Source: Coix lacryma-jobi var. lacryma-jobi (taxonomy: Eukaryota > Streptophyta > Magnoliopsida > Poales > Poaceae). From it: DNA of 64,000 bases. Every line of letters begins with the position of its first letter. The first letter of the stretch is position 1. The notes beneath the pieces were generated by a model. The model ran no database searches. It was not told where the DNA came from and saw only the letters and a list, made by a program, of their open reading frames with translations. The position numbers and the translations under genes were made by a program. The DNA is taken from the NCBI GenBank assembly GCA_009763385.1, contig VDCT01000806.1:1-64000 (forward strand). Direction: 5' to 3'. Below, in pieces: positions 10,730 through 21,237 of this stretch.

Positions 10730-10742
10730 AGCTTGGGGGACT
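10730..10742 (+). promoter_or_regulatory. G1 polypurine tract
   Basis: AGCTTGGGGGACT directly before the LTR start TGTTGACGCTCAC at 10743. Same class of tract as in G2, G3 and G4. Confidence 0.75.
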
Positions 10743-12147
10743 TGTTGACGCTCACTAATGCTCATAATTAACCATCAACTATTGCATGAAATGACACTAA
10801 ATGAATCACAAAGCATAGTTGTAGGGTTTGAAACTAACAAGTTCCACGAGTTTTGGTGCTCTCACTTGTTTTGTAGGACATCCATGTTTTTACCATATAA
10901 AAGTATCTCAAGTGATGAATTGGAGTGCACCATTGCGAAGAGCTCGTCGAGACGATCGAAACGGACATATCATTTGCTATATTCGGAGTCCCAGATGAAA
11001 AGATATTAATTTCGCGATGAAATCTGCAAAAGAAGGATTTAGAAGACACCAGAAGACACCACGAGGCGGGCCACCACGTGGGCCCATGGGCCAGACCGAC
11101 CGGTCCACATGGAGACCGACCGGTCGGTCATGGAGCCCGTTTCGCCTCCGCCTTCTAGAACCTTCTTCCACCGCCTCCTAGGATGCATCTCACCGTCCCC
11201 GAAGTCAGTTTGATCTAACGGTGGGTGATAAATGCGATTCCTTGCCCCGTACTCCACCTCGGGCTATATAAGCAGCCCCAGACCCCCCTCTCCAGGCATC
11301 TCCCTCTTCATTATTCATCTCCACATCAGAAATTAGGGTTCCAATGTAGAAGTAGAGGTCCCTCTAGATGAATCTCTTCTAGTTCATTTAGAATTAGATC
11401 TAGTTCATCTAGTTGTAATCAAGAGTTAGTTTTCAAGTAGAAGACTAGATACCCCTCTAGTAGGATTAGACCTAGTCTTATTTAGATCTACAAGAGAGAG
11501 AGAGAGAGAAAGAGATCAAGAGGAAGCTCCGGCCTGTCGGATCAACTTCTTCATCTTGTACCTGTGGATTCAAGTTCTTCATCGACTTGCTTCAACAATT
11601 GTTTCGGTAATCAACATCTATATTTAAGTTTGAGCCATTGTTCTTATTGTTCTTAAGGTTTATGACTCTCTTTTGAGTACTTCAATTCTAGTCGCTCTAG
11701 AGTTGGAGTAGTTGGATAGTATAAGCGTAGTGCTTAGACTTGATAGCTCATATTTACCTCCTATAACGCGGGTAGTAGTGGTAGTTCGCAAGGGTGACTC
11801 TTATAGCCTTGTTGATTCTTCTATAGTCCACTTACCCGTGTGTAGGCTCGGTTATACATTTGCATAAAAGAATCATACTCTGTTGTGACCTTTTATGGCA
11901 ACTTCCCCATAAGAATAACATAGACACATCACTCTTAAGTTGGATTTAGATAGCCTTAGTGATCCCCTCTATACTTTTAGCTTCTCCGTCCTTGTTAGTT
12001 ACTCAGGGGTTATACACTTGAGACTCATCGCTATCCGTTCCTTTGGGTTCGATATTAAAATTGGGTTACTCCGATGAAGTGCTACATCGGTAGATTTTAT
12101 CTGTGCGCTTGCGGATAAAGTAGAGTGTGCATTAATTTATACCAACA
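10743..12147 (+). repeat. G1 3' LTR
   Basis: Begins TGTTGACGCTCACTAATG and ends ACCAACA next to C3 pol. Contains a CCGACCGGTC palindrome pair (11095-11132), a TATA-like TATATAAG at 11265-11272, a CTAGTTCAT-rich stretch (about 11360-11480) and an AG dinucleotide run (11491-11508). It resembles the reverse complement of the G2 LTRs in composition and motif order. Its 5' partner is outside the window. Confidence 0.75.
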
Positions 12148-12825
12148 CTAACCGAGTCATGGAGACATCCGATGTCACCTTCGACGAGACCATGGTTTGT
12201 CCTTCTTCTCTTTGAGCGTGCAGGTGATCATGAGGTTGGTGAGCCTCTTTTCGATGATGAGGATGAGGATGCTGAAGGCATGGGGGACCCAGCATCACCT
12301 CCACCTGCCGTGCCGCAAGGAGCGGCTTCTACTACGACTCACGGCCCCGACACTTCTTCCTCATGGGGGCCGTGGGATCCGCCACCCCGAGCAGTACCTT
12401 TTGTACCCGGGGAGGCACCAGGCTGTGATGGGGAGATCACTTCTGCTCGGGAGGCGCCACGACACATTCAGCGCCAACACCCGCCTCAACAGATGATCGG
12501 CAGCATTGACGAACGTGTCACTTGGTCGAGGTCACAACAAATCTCTCACTTTGCTCATTCTGCATTGTTGCTGATTTTGAACCCGAGATGTTGGACACGC
12601 TTTGACGGATCCGGATTGGGTCAATGCCATGCATGAGGAGTTAGAAAATTTTGAGAGAAATCGGGTTGGGTTTTAGTTCCACCACCTCCGGACTATAATC
12701 GTATTGGGACAAAATGGGTTTTCAAAAACAAACAAGGAAAGGATGGCACATTGTGAGGAACAAGCTAACTAGACTGTGGCCAAGGGTTATAGTCAGAAGG
12801 AGGGGATAGACTATGAGGAGACTTT
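12148..12825 (+). pseudogene. C3 Pol fragment 1: integrase C-terminal linker and start of RT
   Basis: Follows the integrase tail motif (TNRVMETSDVTFDE in relatives) into the acidic and Pro/Ser-rich linker with DTSSSWGPWDPP, then SHFAHSA and the RT N-terminal DPDWVNAMHEELENF, broken by frameshifts near 12210, 12570 and 12665. It stops where C4 inserted. Its continuation is 40124-41399. Confidence 0.85.
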
Positions 12826-13264
12826 TGAGAACACAAGGTTGATATGTGCCCTTGTGGTTCCCTTCCTGAGTGATGAGTGATCGATCAACGGGCAACATGT
12901 CTCTTGGCTGTGTTGATGTGCAGGTGCGGAGCTCAGGCAGTGGTCGAAGGTGAGGTGAAGGTCAAGTAGGGACGTGTCGTGCCGACGGACCGGGAGCGGT
13001 GAAGGGCGGACGTGGAGCTTGGACCGACGGACCGGGAGACCTGAGGACCAGCTATGGTAGCTGGCACGTGGCGTTGACAAGCGAGAGTACATGGGGATGT
13101 GCGGTGCATCGGCGGTCGGGAGGAAGGTGATGGCGTCGTGACACTTTGCGGGAGGCCGAGAAGGATGGCGAATGCACTATGCCCGGCGTGGAGGCTGGAC
13201 ATGCTCCGGCATCGGTGCTGGGACTCGGGGTGTGTGAACCACATCCCGTCTACGGCACGGGTTC

Positions 13265-13512
13265 GGTAGCTGAGCCTCTAAAAGCTACCTCGACGGTTTC
13301 CGAGTTTGGGCCTCAAAACTCAGGGTGGCCGGTTTCCGAGTTTGGGCCTCAAAACTCGGCGGGTGGACGGTTTCCAGGTTTGGGCCTCAAAACCTGGGCG
13401 CGCGGGTTTCTGAGTTTGGGCCACAAAACTCAGCCTGAGGACAGGTTTCCCAGTTTCAGCCTCAAAACCGGGGGGAAGCCAGGTTTCCCGGTTTCGGCCT
13501 CAAAACCGGGGG
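13265..13512 (+). repeat. C4 U3 tandem hairpin array (seven units, 5' LTR copy)
   Basis: Units with stems GGTAGC/GCTACC (13265/13284), CCGAGTTT/AAACTCAG, CCGAGTTT/AAACTCGG (13336/13352), CCAGGTTT/AAACCTGG (13374/13390), CTGAGTTT/AAACTCAG (13410/13426), CCCAGTTT/AAACCGGG and CCCGGTTT/AAACCGGG (13487/13503). Loops are GAGCCTC or GGGCCTCA-like. CTGAG/CTCAG against CCGAG/CTCGG is a clear two-sided change. The copy in the 3' LTR is 38527-38770. Confidence 0.8.
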
Positions 13513-13768
13513 GAGGTCCGCAAAAAGGACGGTCGACGCATGGCGGCGTGGAGAGGCTGGCGCGGCGGCGCAGCTATCCGCGAGGTAGGCGCGGCGGTCG
13601 ACGGGGCGGCACGTGGCGGCATCCTGAGGCTTGCGTCGAGGCGAAGCTAAGGATGAGGTGGGCGCGTGGCCGTCGGATCAGCATCAGCAGAGTTGGACCG
13701 GGATACCACTAGGGTTGGCCGTTTCGCTGTTGTATCTAGGGGTAGTAAGGGGATTATTGTTTTAGGCT

Positions 13769-13776
13769 ATAAATAA
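13769..13776 (+). promoter_or_regulatory. TATA box, C4 5' LTR
   Basis: TATAAATA followed by a CCTCCTCTCTCCC pyrimidine tract. An identical box is at 39029-39036 in the 3' LTR. It fixes U3 versus R: the hairpin array is upstream and the CGGAC cassette downstream, inside the expected transcript leader. Confidence 0.7.
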
Positions 13777-14363
13777 GAAGGCACCCCTCCTCTCTCCCTA
13801 TCCTTGCAATCATTTGTTCCTGAGCACTCTCTCTCTCTCTAGCCCTCGCTTAGGTTCTAATCATACCTCGCTGCAAGCGATCCGCAGAGACGGGAATCAT
13901 ACCTCTATGTATTTGTATCTTTTGAGGAAACGAGACCGTATTCTCGTTGTCTCCTCGTGTGGAGGAATTTCGGCTGAAATCGAATCGTGTTCTGTGTTCT
14001 TCACGTTTTGGTTTTCATCTCTCGGAGATTTGCCTTGTTCTTCCTCTCCATGAGATGATTTTCAATTCCACTTGAATCATTTTGTTCTTGGTCGTGAGGC
14101 ACTTCTTTCTACCGAAGGATTTCTCCCCTAAACCCACGAATCCATAGATCGGGTCGATTTCGTGTTCGTTCTTCGTTCTTTCCCCTTTTGTGGTGATCCA
14201 CGAATTTCTCTCAATTGACTTGGTGACGTGCGATGATTTCTTAGGATTAGCACCCCACTCATAGAGGATCACCTGGGAGAAGTTTGATCGAAGTTCCTCT
14301 CGATTTGGTTGAGATCGATTTGGATTTGACTTTGAACTTGAGCAAGTTTGTGTTTTCTGGGCG

Positions 14364-14640
14364 GGCGGACAGTCCGCGCCTCAGACGGCGGACAGTCCGC
14401 GGATCCGGTTCCACAGGTTCAGTCAGGTGCAGACCCCTGACTGTTCACTGTCGAGTGAACGGCGGACAGTCCGCGGTACAAACCCGCGGACAGTCCGGGA
14501 CCTGTCCAGCAGACTTGCAGAACAGTTCTGTTTCTGGTCTTTTGCCGGCGGACAGTCCGGACTCCCAGTGTCGGACAGTCCGGCGTTTGGGCGGACAGTC
14601 TGGGACCCTGACCCCGGACAGTCCGCGATCCTGCTGTTTG
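14364..14640 (+). repeat. C4 GCGGACAGTCCGC palindrome cassette (5' LTR)
   Basis: A cluster of CGGACAGTCCG cores, each a near-perfect palindrome with an odd centre base, separated by 10-60 bp of unrelated sequence. It repeats almost unchanged in the 3' LTR (39622-39895). A shorter cassette of the same motif is in C5 (53461-53670), whereas C1 and C3 have different motifs at the same position. Confidence 0.75.
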
Positions 14641-14867
14641 TGCAGTTTTGATTCTTGACTTTGGCAGTTAGGTTGGAGTTTTTCCGGAGGTCCGCTGTGT
14701 ACACTAGGACATCTCCTAGGGTATCCACCTACTCGTAGGTCCTGAACTCTCCGGTCGTTTCGAGTCTTCATTTTTGGGTGACTTTCTGGGACAAGTGCCA
14801 CACTATTCACGAGTTGAATTTGAGGCTCCCATTCACCCCCCTCTGGTCGCTATTCTGGTCCTTCAAT

Positions 14868-14882
14868 TGGTATCGGAGTCGG
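14868..14882 (+). promoter_or_regulatory. C4 primer-binding site (tRNA-iMet type)
   Basis: TGGTATCGGAGTCGG begins two bases after the 5' LTR. Plant copia elements typically use TGGTATCAGAGC, complementary to the 3' end of initiator tRNA-Met; the match here is strong but for an A-to-G change at position 8. Confidence 0.85.
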
Positions 14883-14928
14883 TTAAGGATCTTCTCTACC
14901 TTAATCGGTTTCGGATCCTAAGGGCGAC

Positions 14929-17680
14929 ATGGATCGAGGGAATGGCAAGGCTCCTTGGTTCGATGGAACGAACTATCCCTATTGGAAGATTCGGATGCGT
15001 GCTTATCTCAACAGCATCGGATCTTCTGTCTGGGAGATATGTGAGAACGCTGAGTAGTAGTCCTTGCGGCTCGTGTGGGTCAGATCCAGATTGACCAGCA
15101 CGAGGCAAATTCCAAGGCTCGTAACACTCTTTTGGCCAGCATCTCCCTTCCTGAGTTCGAGCGTGTCTCTGAGCTTGAGACGGCACGAGAGATCTGGGTG
15201 AAGCTTCAGAGCTATCACGAGGGGACCGCTCAGGTCAAGACCAGACTCTTCGAGACGTACAAGCACGAGTACGAGAACTTTGTTCAGTTGGAGGGAGAGA
15301 CGATTGATGCCATGTTCGCTCGTTTCCAAACGATTGTGAACAAGATGCGTGCCAATCGGGCTAACCTACCCTATGACGATCATGAGAGGGCTCTCAAGTT
15401 GCTATACGCCCTAGATCGGAGGGTATGGGAGGTGAAGGTGTCGACCATCATTGAGTCTCCTGCTTACGACACCCTCACCGTGGACGAGCTGTTTAGCAAG
15501 CTCAAGTCCACCGAGATCGATCACCTGACTCAGGCCAAGCTGAAGAACCCATCTTCACATACCATGGCTTTGGTCTCAGGCACAGGTGGATTGACTTTCT
15601 CTGCTGACGCTTCACCTCCTCTGTTTTCTCTGTCATCTTTGCTTACAGTCATGGAGGAGCAGATGGAGGCGTTTGGAGACGACAAGCTCGCCCTCGTCAT
15701 CACCGGTTCTCGCGGTTTCAGAACAACCGCCTGAATCGCCGGCGTGGTGGCGCACGCGAGGGTGCTACAAGTGTGGTGATCTAGACCACTTCATGGCGAA
15801 CTGCCCCAAGAATGACAAGAACTTCCCCAGCAAGAACCGCAACTCCAGGCGCAAGGGAAAGCCAGAGAACAAGGCCGGGAAGAAGAAGAAGGGCGTCTAT
15901 CGCCGAGAAGACATGGAGAAGGCTTTCGACGCCGGTCGGCGTGCTTTCTCGCCACCATCAGCGACGGCGAGAAGACCTCCGATGGTGACTCCAGCGATGA
16001 TGGGTCCGAGCACAAGACAGAAGAACGCTTCAACGGACTCTGCTTCCTTGGCCACTCCTCCAAGGCTTGTGCACCATGGCCCTGATGAAGAAGGACTCCA
16101 AGTGCCACACAAAGGACGCCGATGACGCCAACAGCGACGACGACGACGACGACAGCGCCTCTCAGGTATCAAACTCTTCAGTTGTCGATCGTCTCACTGA
16201 TGAGCGAGATAGGTTTGCGGACCTAGTCGGTGTTTTGGGAGAAGAGGCTTACGCAGGTTTTCCAAGAGCGCGGTGAGTTTAAGGCCAAGATGAAAGAAGC
16301 GCTTAAGGAGCTTGAGTTCGCTAGGTCCGAGGTGAAGGTGGTCGATGAGGAGGAGTGTGAGGAGTGCACGATGCATATGACAAACTTTGCCACCCTGCAA
16401 ACCAAGTATGCCTCTTTGATTGAGGTGTATGATGAGCTGAAGAGTAGGCTAGACTTGGTGGGTGATTGCAAAGAGTGTCCCTCCCTGAAGAAGGAGCTAG
16501 AGGAAGTGAAGGCGAGGCCTTCTTTGCTGGGTGCGTGCAAGCTTTGTCCTAGCTTGCGAACTGAGTTGGCAGAAGTTAGTGCCAAGTTTTCTGAAGCCGT
16601 GAAGGCACACTCAGTTAGCACCTTGTCCGCTCCATGTGAGCGATGCGTGGGGATGGAGCTTGAGATTGCCAACTGTCGGCATGCCAGGATGCAAACCGAG
16701 GAGGAAAACACATACCTTCGGTCCATCCTGAGTTGGGTGTCATGCAGTGAGCCGCAGTTGGGCTTGATGATCAGTCAGTTCAAGAGGGGAACTGATTGCT
16801 CGGCAGTAGGCTTTACTTCAGGTGGGAAGGGCGCTAGTACCTTTGGCAAGATCGGTGAGTTTAGCGGTGTGAACCCGAGTGAGAAGCCATCCGTTGTCCC
16901 TAAGCTCACCAAAATCACCCCACCTGAGCCTCCCAAGCCTATCACCAAGGATGGCATCCTTGGTGAACCTCCCAAGGCTCCACCTCACAAGCAAATGTGG
17001 GTTCCCAAACCTAACCATCTTAGGAACACACTTGACACCCTTCCTGACGTCTCTTGTGATCCCCTTCCGAAGGGCAAGCAGCCAGCTAGAGTGAACAACC
17101 CTCGCAACCATAGGAACCAACAACCCAAGAGAGTGGTGAGGTTCGAGTGCGAGTACTGTCACCGTGAGGGTCACCTAGCTGAGTTTTGCTTTCGGAGGAA
17201 GAGAGACGCTAGGAAGGAGTTGGAGCTGAACAACCAGGCCAGGCACCACCCTCTCCATGGTGTGCAAGGTCGGGGAGTTCAGAGGCAGGGCGCTAGACCT
17301 GGAGGTGCACCCCCTCAGGTAGCTAGGCCCCAGGCAGCTAGACCAGGTGGTGGTGGTCGTGCCCGTCGCGGTTCCGGTCGTCCTCAATACGACTATGAGC
17401 CGAGTGTAAGAGGCTTTGCTGCTCAGTCCCATAGCGGACCACCTTTTCTGTATGGTGGTGATCGCTTTGCTCAAATGGGACAAGTAGGTCAGTTTGGAGG
17501 TTTTCCGTTCCATAGCGGACCACCCTTTCAGGTTGTGGTGATCGCTATCCACCCATGGGACGAGGACAGCTTGGTGTTGCTACTAACACTTTTTCTGGGC
17601 CTATGACACAGCACTGGTATCCTTCTCAGTATACTAACCCTAGTGTTGTGCCATACGCTCACTTCCTGCCTTTCTATTGA
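14929..17680 (+). pseudogene. C4 Gag, frameshifted
   Basis: Start chosen at the ATG of MDRGNGKAPWFDGTNYPYW, 64 bp past the LTR and conserved in C5. It continues through a UBN2/retrotran_gag-like domain (LFETYKHEYENF, FARFQTIVNKMRANR), a CCHC knuckle (CYKCGDLDH, near 15760), an acidic patch, a coiled coil with four CxxC pairs (CEEC, CKEC, CKLC, CERC; 16350-16650), a second knuckle (CEYCHREGH, near 17150) and a G/R-rich tail. Frameshifts are near 15050, 15710, 16060, 16220 and 17540. The stop TGA (17678-17680) overlaps the pol ATG. Cleavage would release capsid and nucleocapsid parts. Confidence 0.88.
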
Positions 17681-20078
17681 TGCAGGAACTTCGGTTGGAG
17701 AACATGTGGCTCATGGATTCCGGGGTGTTCGCGCCACATGACCGGAAAGAAGGAATGGTTCTCCAGCCTTAGCCCCGTGATGCAAGAGGAGTACATCACT
17801 TTCGGGGATAATAGTAGAGGTAAGGTTGTTTCTCATGGAGCTATTCGGCTCAATGAGAACTTTGTTCTTAAGGATGTTGCTTTGGTTTCAAACTTGCATT
17901 ACAATTTGCTTTCTGTTTCGCAACTTCTTGAGGATGATTGTGAAGTGCGCTTTAAGAAGGGTCTGAGTCGTGTTTTAGACCCTCGGGGAGATCTTGTTTG
18001 TTGGATCGTTCCTTTTGGCCGTGTTTCAGAGCTGATTTTCTCGTTCTTTCGGCTCTGCTAGATGTTTGATGGCTGGTCCTCTTCTGATTTGTGGAAGTGG
18101 CATAAGAGGCTCGGTCACTTGAGTTTTGACTTGCTTGCAAGACTTAGCTCACTTGGCCTAATCCAAGGATTGCCCAAGCTTAAGTTTCAGAAGGACCTTG
18201 TTTGCCACCCTTGTCGTCACGGGAAGATGGTTGCTGCTTGTCACCCACCTGTTAATCAGGTGATGACAAAGCGACCTGGCGAGCTGTTACACATGGACAC
18301 AGTTGGTCCAGCTCAGGTTTGCTCAGCGGGTGGGAAGTGGTACGTTCTAGTGATCGTTGACGATTTTTCGAGGTACTGGGTTGGGTATTCTTTATGGAGG
18401 GTAAGGATGAAGTTTTTCCTTTTGCTCGTGATCTGATTTTGAAGTTGAAAACTGAGTTTCCCCCTGATACCATTAGAGCTATTCATAGCGATAATGGTAC
18501 TAAGTTTGATAACTCTCAGTTTGCTTCTTTCTGTTCTTCTAATGGAATCGAGCATCAGTTCTCTTCTCCTTATGTCCCCCAGCAGAACGGTGTTGTTGAG
18601 CGCAAGAACCGTACCTTGTTGAGATGGCCAGGACGATGCTCGATGAGCATAGGACTCCTAGGCGTTTTTGGGCCGAGGCAATCAACACCGCCTGCCATGT
18701 TTCAAATCGCATCTTTCTTCGGGCTTTCATGAGGAAAACTTCTTATGAGTTGCGTTTTGGTCGGGTACCCAAGGTGTCTCATTTTCGGGTGTTTGGGTGT
18801 AAGTGCTTTATCCTGAAGCAAGGCAATTTGGACAAATTTGAATCTCATTCTGCTGATGCCGTGTTTCTTGGTTATGCTTCGCATTCGCGTGCTTATCGAG
18901 TTCTTAACCTTGAAACTAACGGATAGTGGAGACCTGCGAGGTCACATTCGACGAGACTATGCCTTGTGTTTCTTCTGTTTTTGATGTGCAGGAGAACAGG
19001 AGCTGGGAGAGACCATCTTTGTGGAGGAGGAGCAGGAGAATGCTGATTGGGGTGATCCCGAGCCAACTCCACTGGCTGCCCCCGTCGACCCTGCGACGAC
19101 TACTTCAGCTCGAGGACCCGATCCCACTACATCTTCTTCTTGGGGTCCTCTAGAGCCACCTCTTCAGCGAGCACCAGCTGCACCTGAGGGAGCGACAACA
19201 TCTGGCGAGGGTGAGGCGACTTCGGCGAGGCAAGCGCCCAGAGTGTTCAGCAAGTTCACCTCCGCGCCAGATGATCGGCGGCATCGACCAGCGAGTCACG
19301 CGGTCGCGAGCGTATGAAATCTCGCACTTTGCTCATTCTACATTCGTTGCTTCTTTTGAGCCCAAAGATGTTGGACACGCACTTTCTGATTCTAACTGGG
19401 TCAATGCTATGCATGAGGAGCTAGAAAACTTTGAGCGAAACCAAGTCTGGACCTTAGTTCCACCTCCACCACAATGCCACCCTATAGGTACCAAATGGGT
19501 TTTCAAAAACAAAGAGGGTGAGGATGGATGGTAGTGAGGAACAAGGCTAGGCTAGTAGCCCAGGGTTTTGGCCAGAAAGAGAGGATAGACTATGAGGAAA
19601 CCTTTGCCCCTGTAGCCCATTTAGAAGCCATTAGAATTCTTCTAGCCTTTGCTGCTTCGAAGGGTTTTAAGCTTTCCAGATGGATGTCAAGAGTGCCTTC
19701 TTGAATGGATATATAGAGGAAGAGGTTTATGTTAGGCAACCCCCGGGTTTCGGCATCCCAAGTTTCCAAACCACGTTTATAAACTTCAAAAGCTTTGTAT
19801 GGTTTGAAACAAGCCCGAGAGCGTGGTATGATCGTTTGAAAACCTTTCTACTCTCCAAGGGTTTTAAAATGGGACGGGTCGATAGAACTTTATTTCTCCT
19901 CAAGCAAGGCAATGACACCTGTTAGTCCAGATTTACGTGGATGATATCATCTTTGGTGGCTCTTCTCACGCTCTTGTTGCGAAGTTTGCAGATACTATGA
20001 GCAGGGAGTTTGAGATGAGTATGATGGGTGAGTTGACCTTCTTCTCGGGTTGCAAATCAAGCAAACCCGAGACGGGAC
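17680..20078 (+). pseudogene. C4 Pol fragment 1: protease, integrase, N-terminal RT
   Basis: Opens with ATG overlapping the Gag stop, then the protease region LENMWLMDSG; an extra G near 17724 breaks the frame. Then GAG-pre-integrase (HKRLGHLSFDL, CHPCRHGK), integrase with D in HMDTVGP, D in HSDNG and E in VVERKNRT, a Pro/Ser linker, and RT motifs MDVKSAFLNGYIEEE and, in a shifted frame near 19930, YVDD. Multiple frameshifts (about 18060, 18390, 18610, 18925, 19530, 19910). It is cut at GGGAC, 20074-20078, by insertion of G2; the remainder is at 35542-36336. Confidence 0.88.
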
Positions 20079-20218
20079 TGTTAACACTCCTTAATGGAAT
20101 CACTCTAAGATAGACTTCATAAACAATAACCTAGTGAAGGCACTAAGAAGTGTACGGGACACTACTAGCATCACTTAACGTCAAGTTGTCATCCCTAACA
20201 GGAAACTAGCAATGTGAT
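20079..20218 (-). repeat. G2 3' LTR, distal piece
   Basis: Begins TGTTAACACTCC and matches 33761-33900 of the partner LTR. It ends in GTGAT (20214-20218), the target duplicated by G3 insertion. It continues at 26796. Confidence 0.88.
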
Positions 20219-20264
20219 TGTTGACTCTTGCTAACGTCGTCACTAGGAGTAGACTATGGAATCT

Positions 20265-20283
20265 ATCCCCGGCAACGGCGCCA
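20265..20283 (-). other. Primer-binding-site copy embedded inside the G3 LTR
   Basis: The + strand reads ATCCCCGGCAACGGCGCCA, the 3' end of plant tRNA-Asp(GUC) including CCA; the minus strand is therefore a full primer site. It lies about 46 bp inside the LTR terminus, and copies exist at 25492-25510 and, in G4, at 60040-60058. The functional site is separate (25422-25436). Confidence 0.75.
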
Positions 20284-21194
20284 GAAAGGTTCGTTGGTAC
20301 CTCTTAATGTAAGAAGTATAACTAACTATTCGTATGACTATTGGTAGGTTCCGCAAGCGCACAGAATAAGTCTATTGTAGCACTTCACCCGGAGTACCGA
20401 GAGTATCGTATTTATTTCCACAGGGAAAGCTACTATGGTAGAACTAACACTAGGACCGCTATGAACAACTAGTGATTCTAGCAGGGTTGATCGAAATGTG
20501 TGAATGGGGGTTGGTTTCTACTACTACTAAAAAGAAAAGAAAGACTAACTATTACTAACCTAAATCGATGGGTCTGGCCGATGAACAGATTAATGTTTTC
20601 CTACACACTTACGATCACAACTAACTTAGCAATAAAGGTTCTATCTAGTTCTTCGAACCGTACACACCCCTCTGGACTGTTTACCTCAGACGTGCACAAC
20701 GAGGTTTATGATTTAAGAACTAACCCAACTACGTGGTGGAATTCAAGGCTCCCAGGGCTGTCACCACCTATTTGCTACCACAGCTATCGGGGGGCTAGCC
20801 ACAAACTAAGGTATAACTAGTCTAAGCACCACACTTACACTAATATACTACTCTAATCTTGCGTCCAAAACTAGAGCACTGATTACTCAGCGAAGAACCC
20901 AAAAGAGATATAAACTAAATACTAAGCTATCTATGATCGAAAGCACTCAACAAGAACAATAAGTAAAGAACTTAAAGTAAATGCTGAAAGTAGAAGAACA
21001 CTAAGATAAATGAAGGAAGACTTGGAATTATACCAGAGACTTGGAAGATCCTCTATTACAACTCCAGCTCTTCTTTCTTCACTCTCGCTCTCACTCTAAG
21101 TCTCTCCACTAGAGTGTTCCTTCACCAGAGCTTCGCTTACAAGAGAGTGGGACTAATGAGGTGAGGTCTGAGTACAAATGAGCTAGGGGGGTCC

Positions 21195-21202
21195 TATTTA
21201 TA
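21195..21202 (-). promoter_or_regulatory. TATA box, G3 left LTR
   Basis: TATAAATA on the minus strand, in a GGCTATAAATAGGAC context. The same box is at 26218-26225 in the right LTR; in G4 (about 60965-60972) it has decayed. Confidence 0.65.
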
Positions 21203-21237
21203 GCCTAGGGACCTAGGGTTAGGTCAGGGGGGTGAGT

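Larger units (their letters stand above)
9385..12147 (+). mobile_element. G1: 3' part of a non-coding Athila-like gypsy element
   Basis: Internal sequence 9385-10742 followed by a polypurine tract and an LTR. It is the opposite-strand relative of G2: both carry the GTAAGTATC/CCCCC module, GTGAGC...GCTCAC repeats, CCGACCGGTCGG palindromes and a CTAGTTCAT-rich LTR segment. No gag or pol fragment is visible. Its left part is separated by C1 and lies outside the window. On the right it joins C3 pol at 12147/12148. Confidence 0.75.
12826..14865 (+). repeat. C4 5' LTR (2040 bp)
   Basis: Starts TGAGAACACAAGG and ends GGTCCTTCA, directly before the tRNA-iMet primer site. Contains the hairpin array (13265-13512), the TATA box (13769-13776) and the GCGGACAGTCCGC cassette (14364-14640). 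It pairs with 38087-40123. Confidence 0.92.

Noticed and set aside
20265..20283. tRNA-Asp gene
   Set aside because: Only the 3' acceptor end with CCA is present; no D, anticodon or T arms. It is a primer-site sequence.
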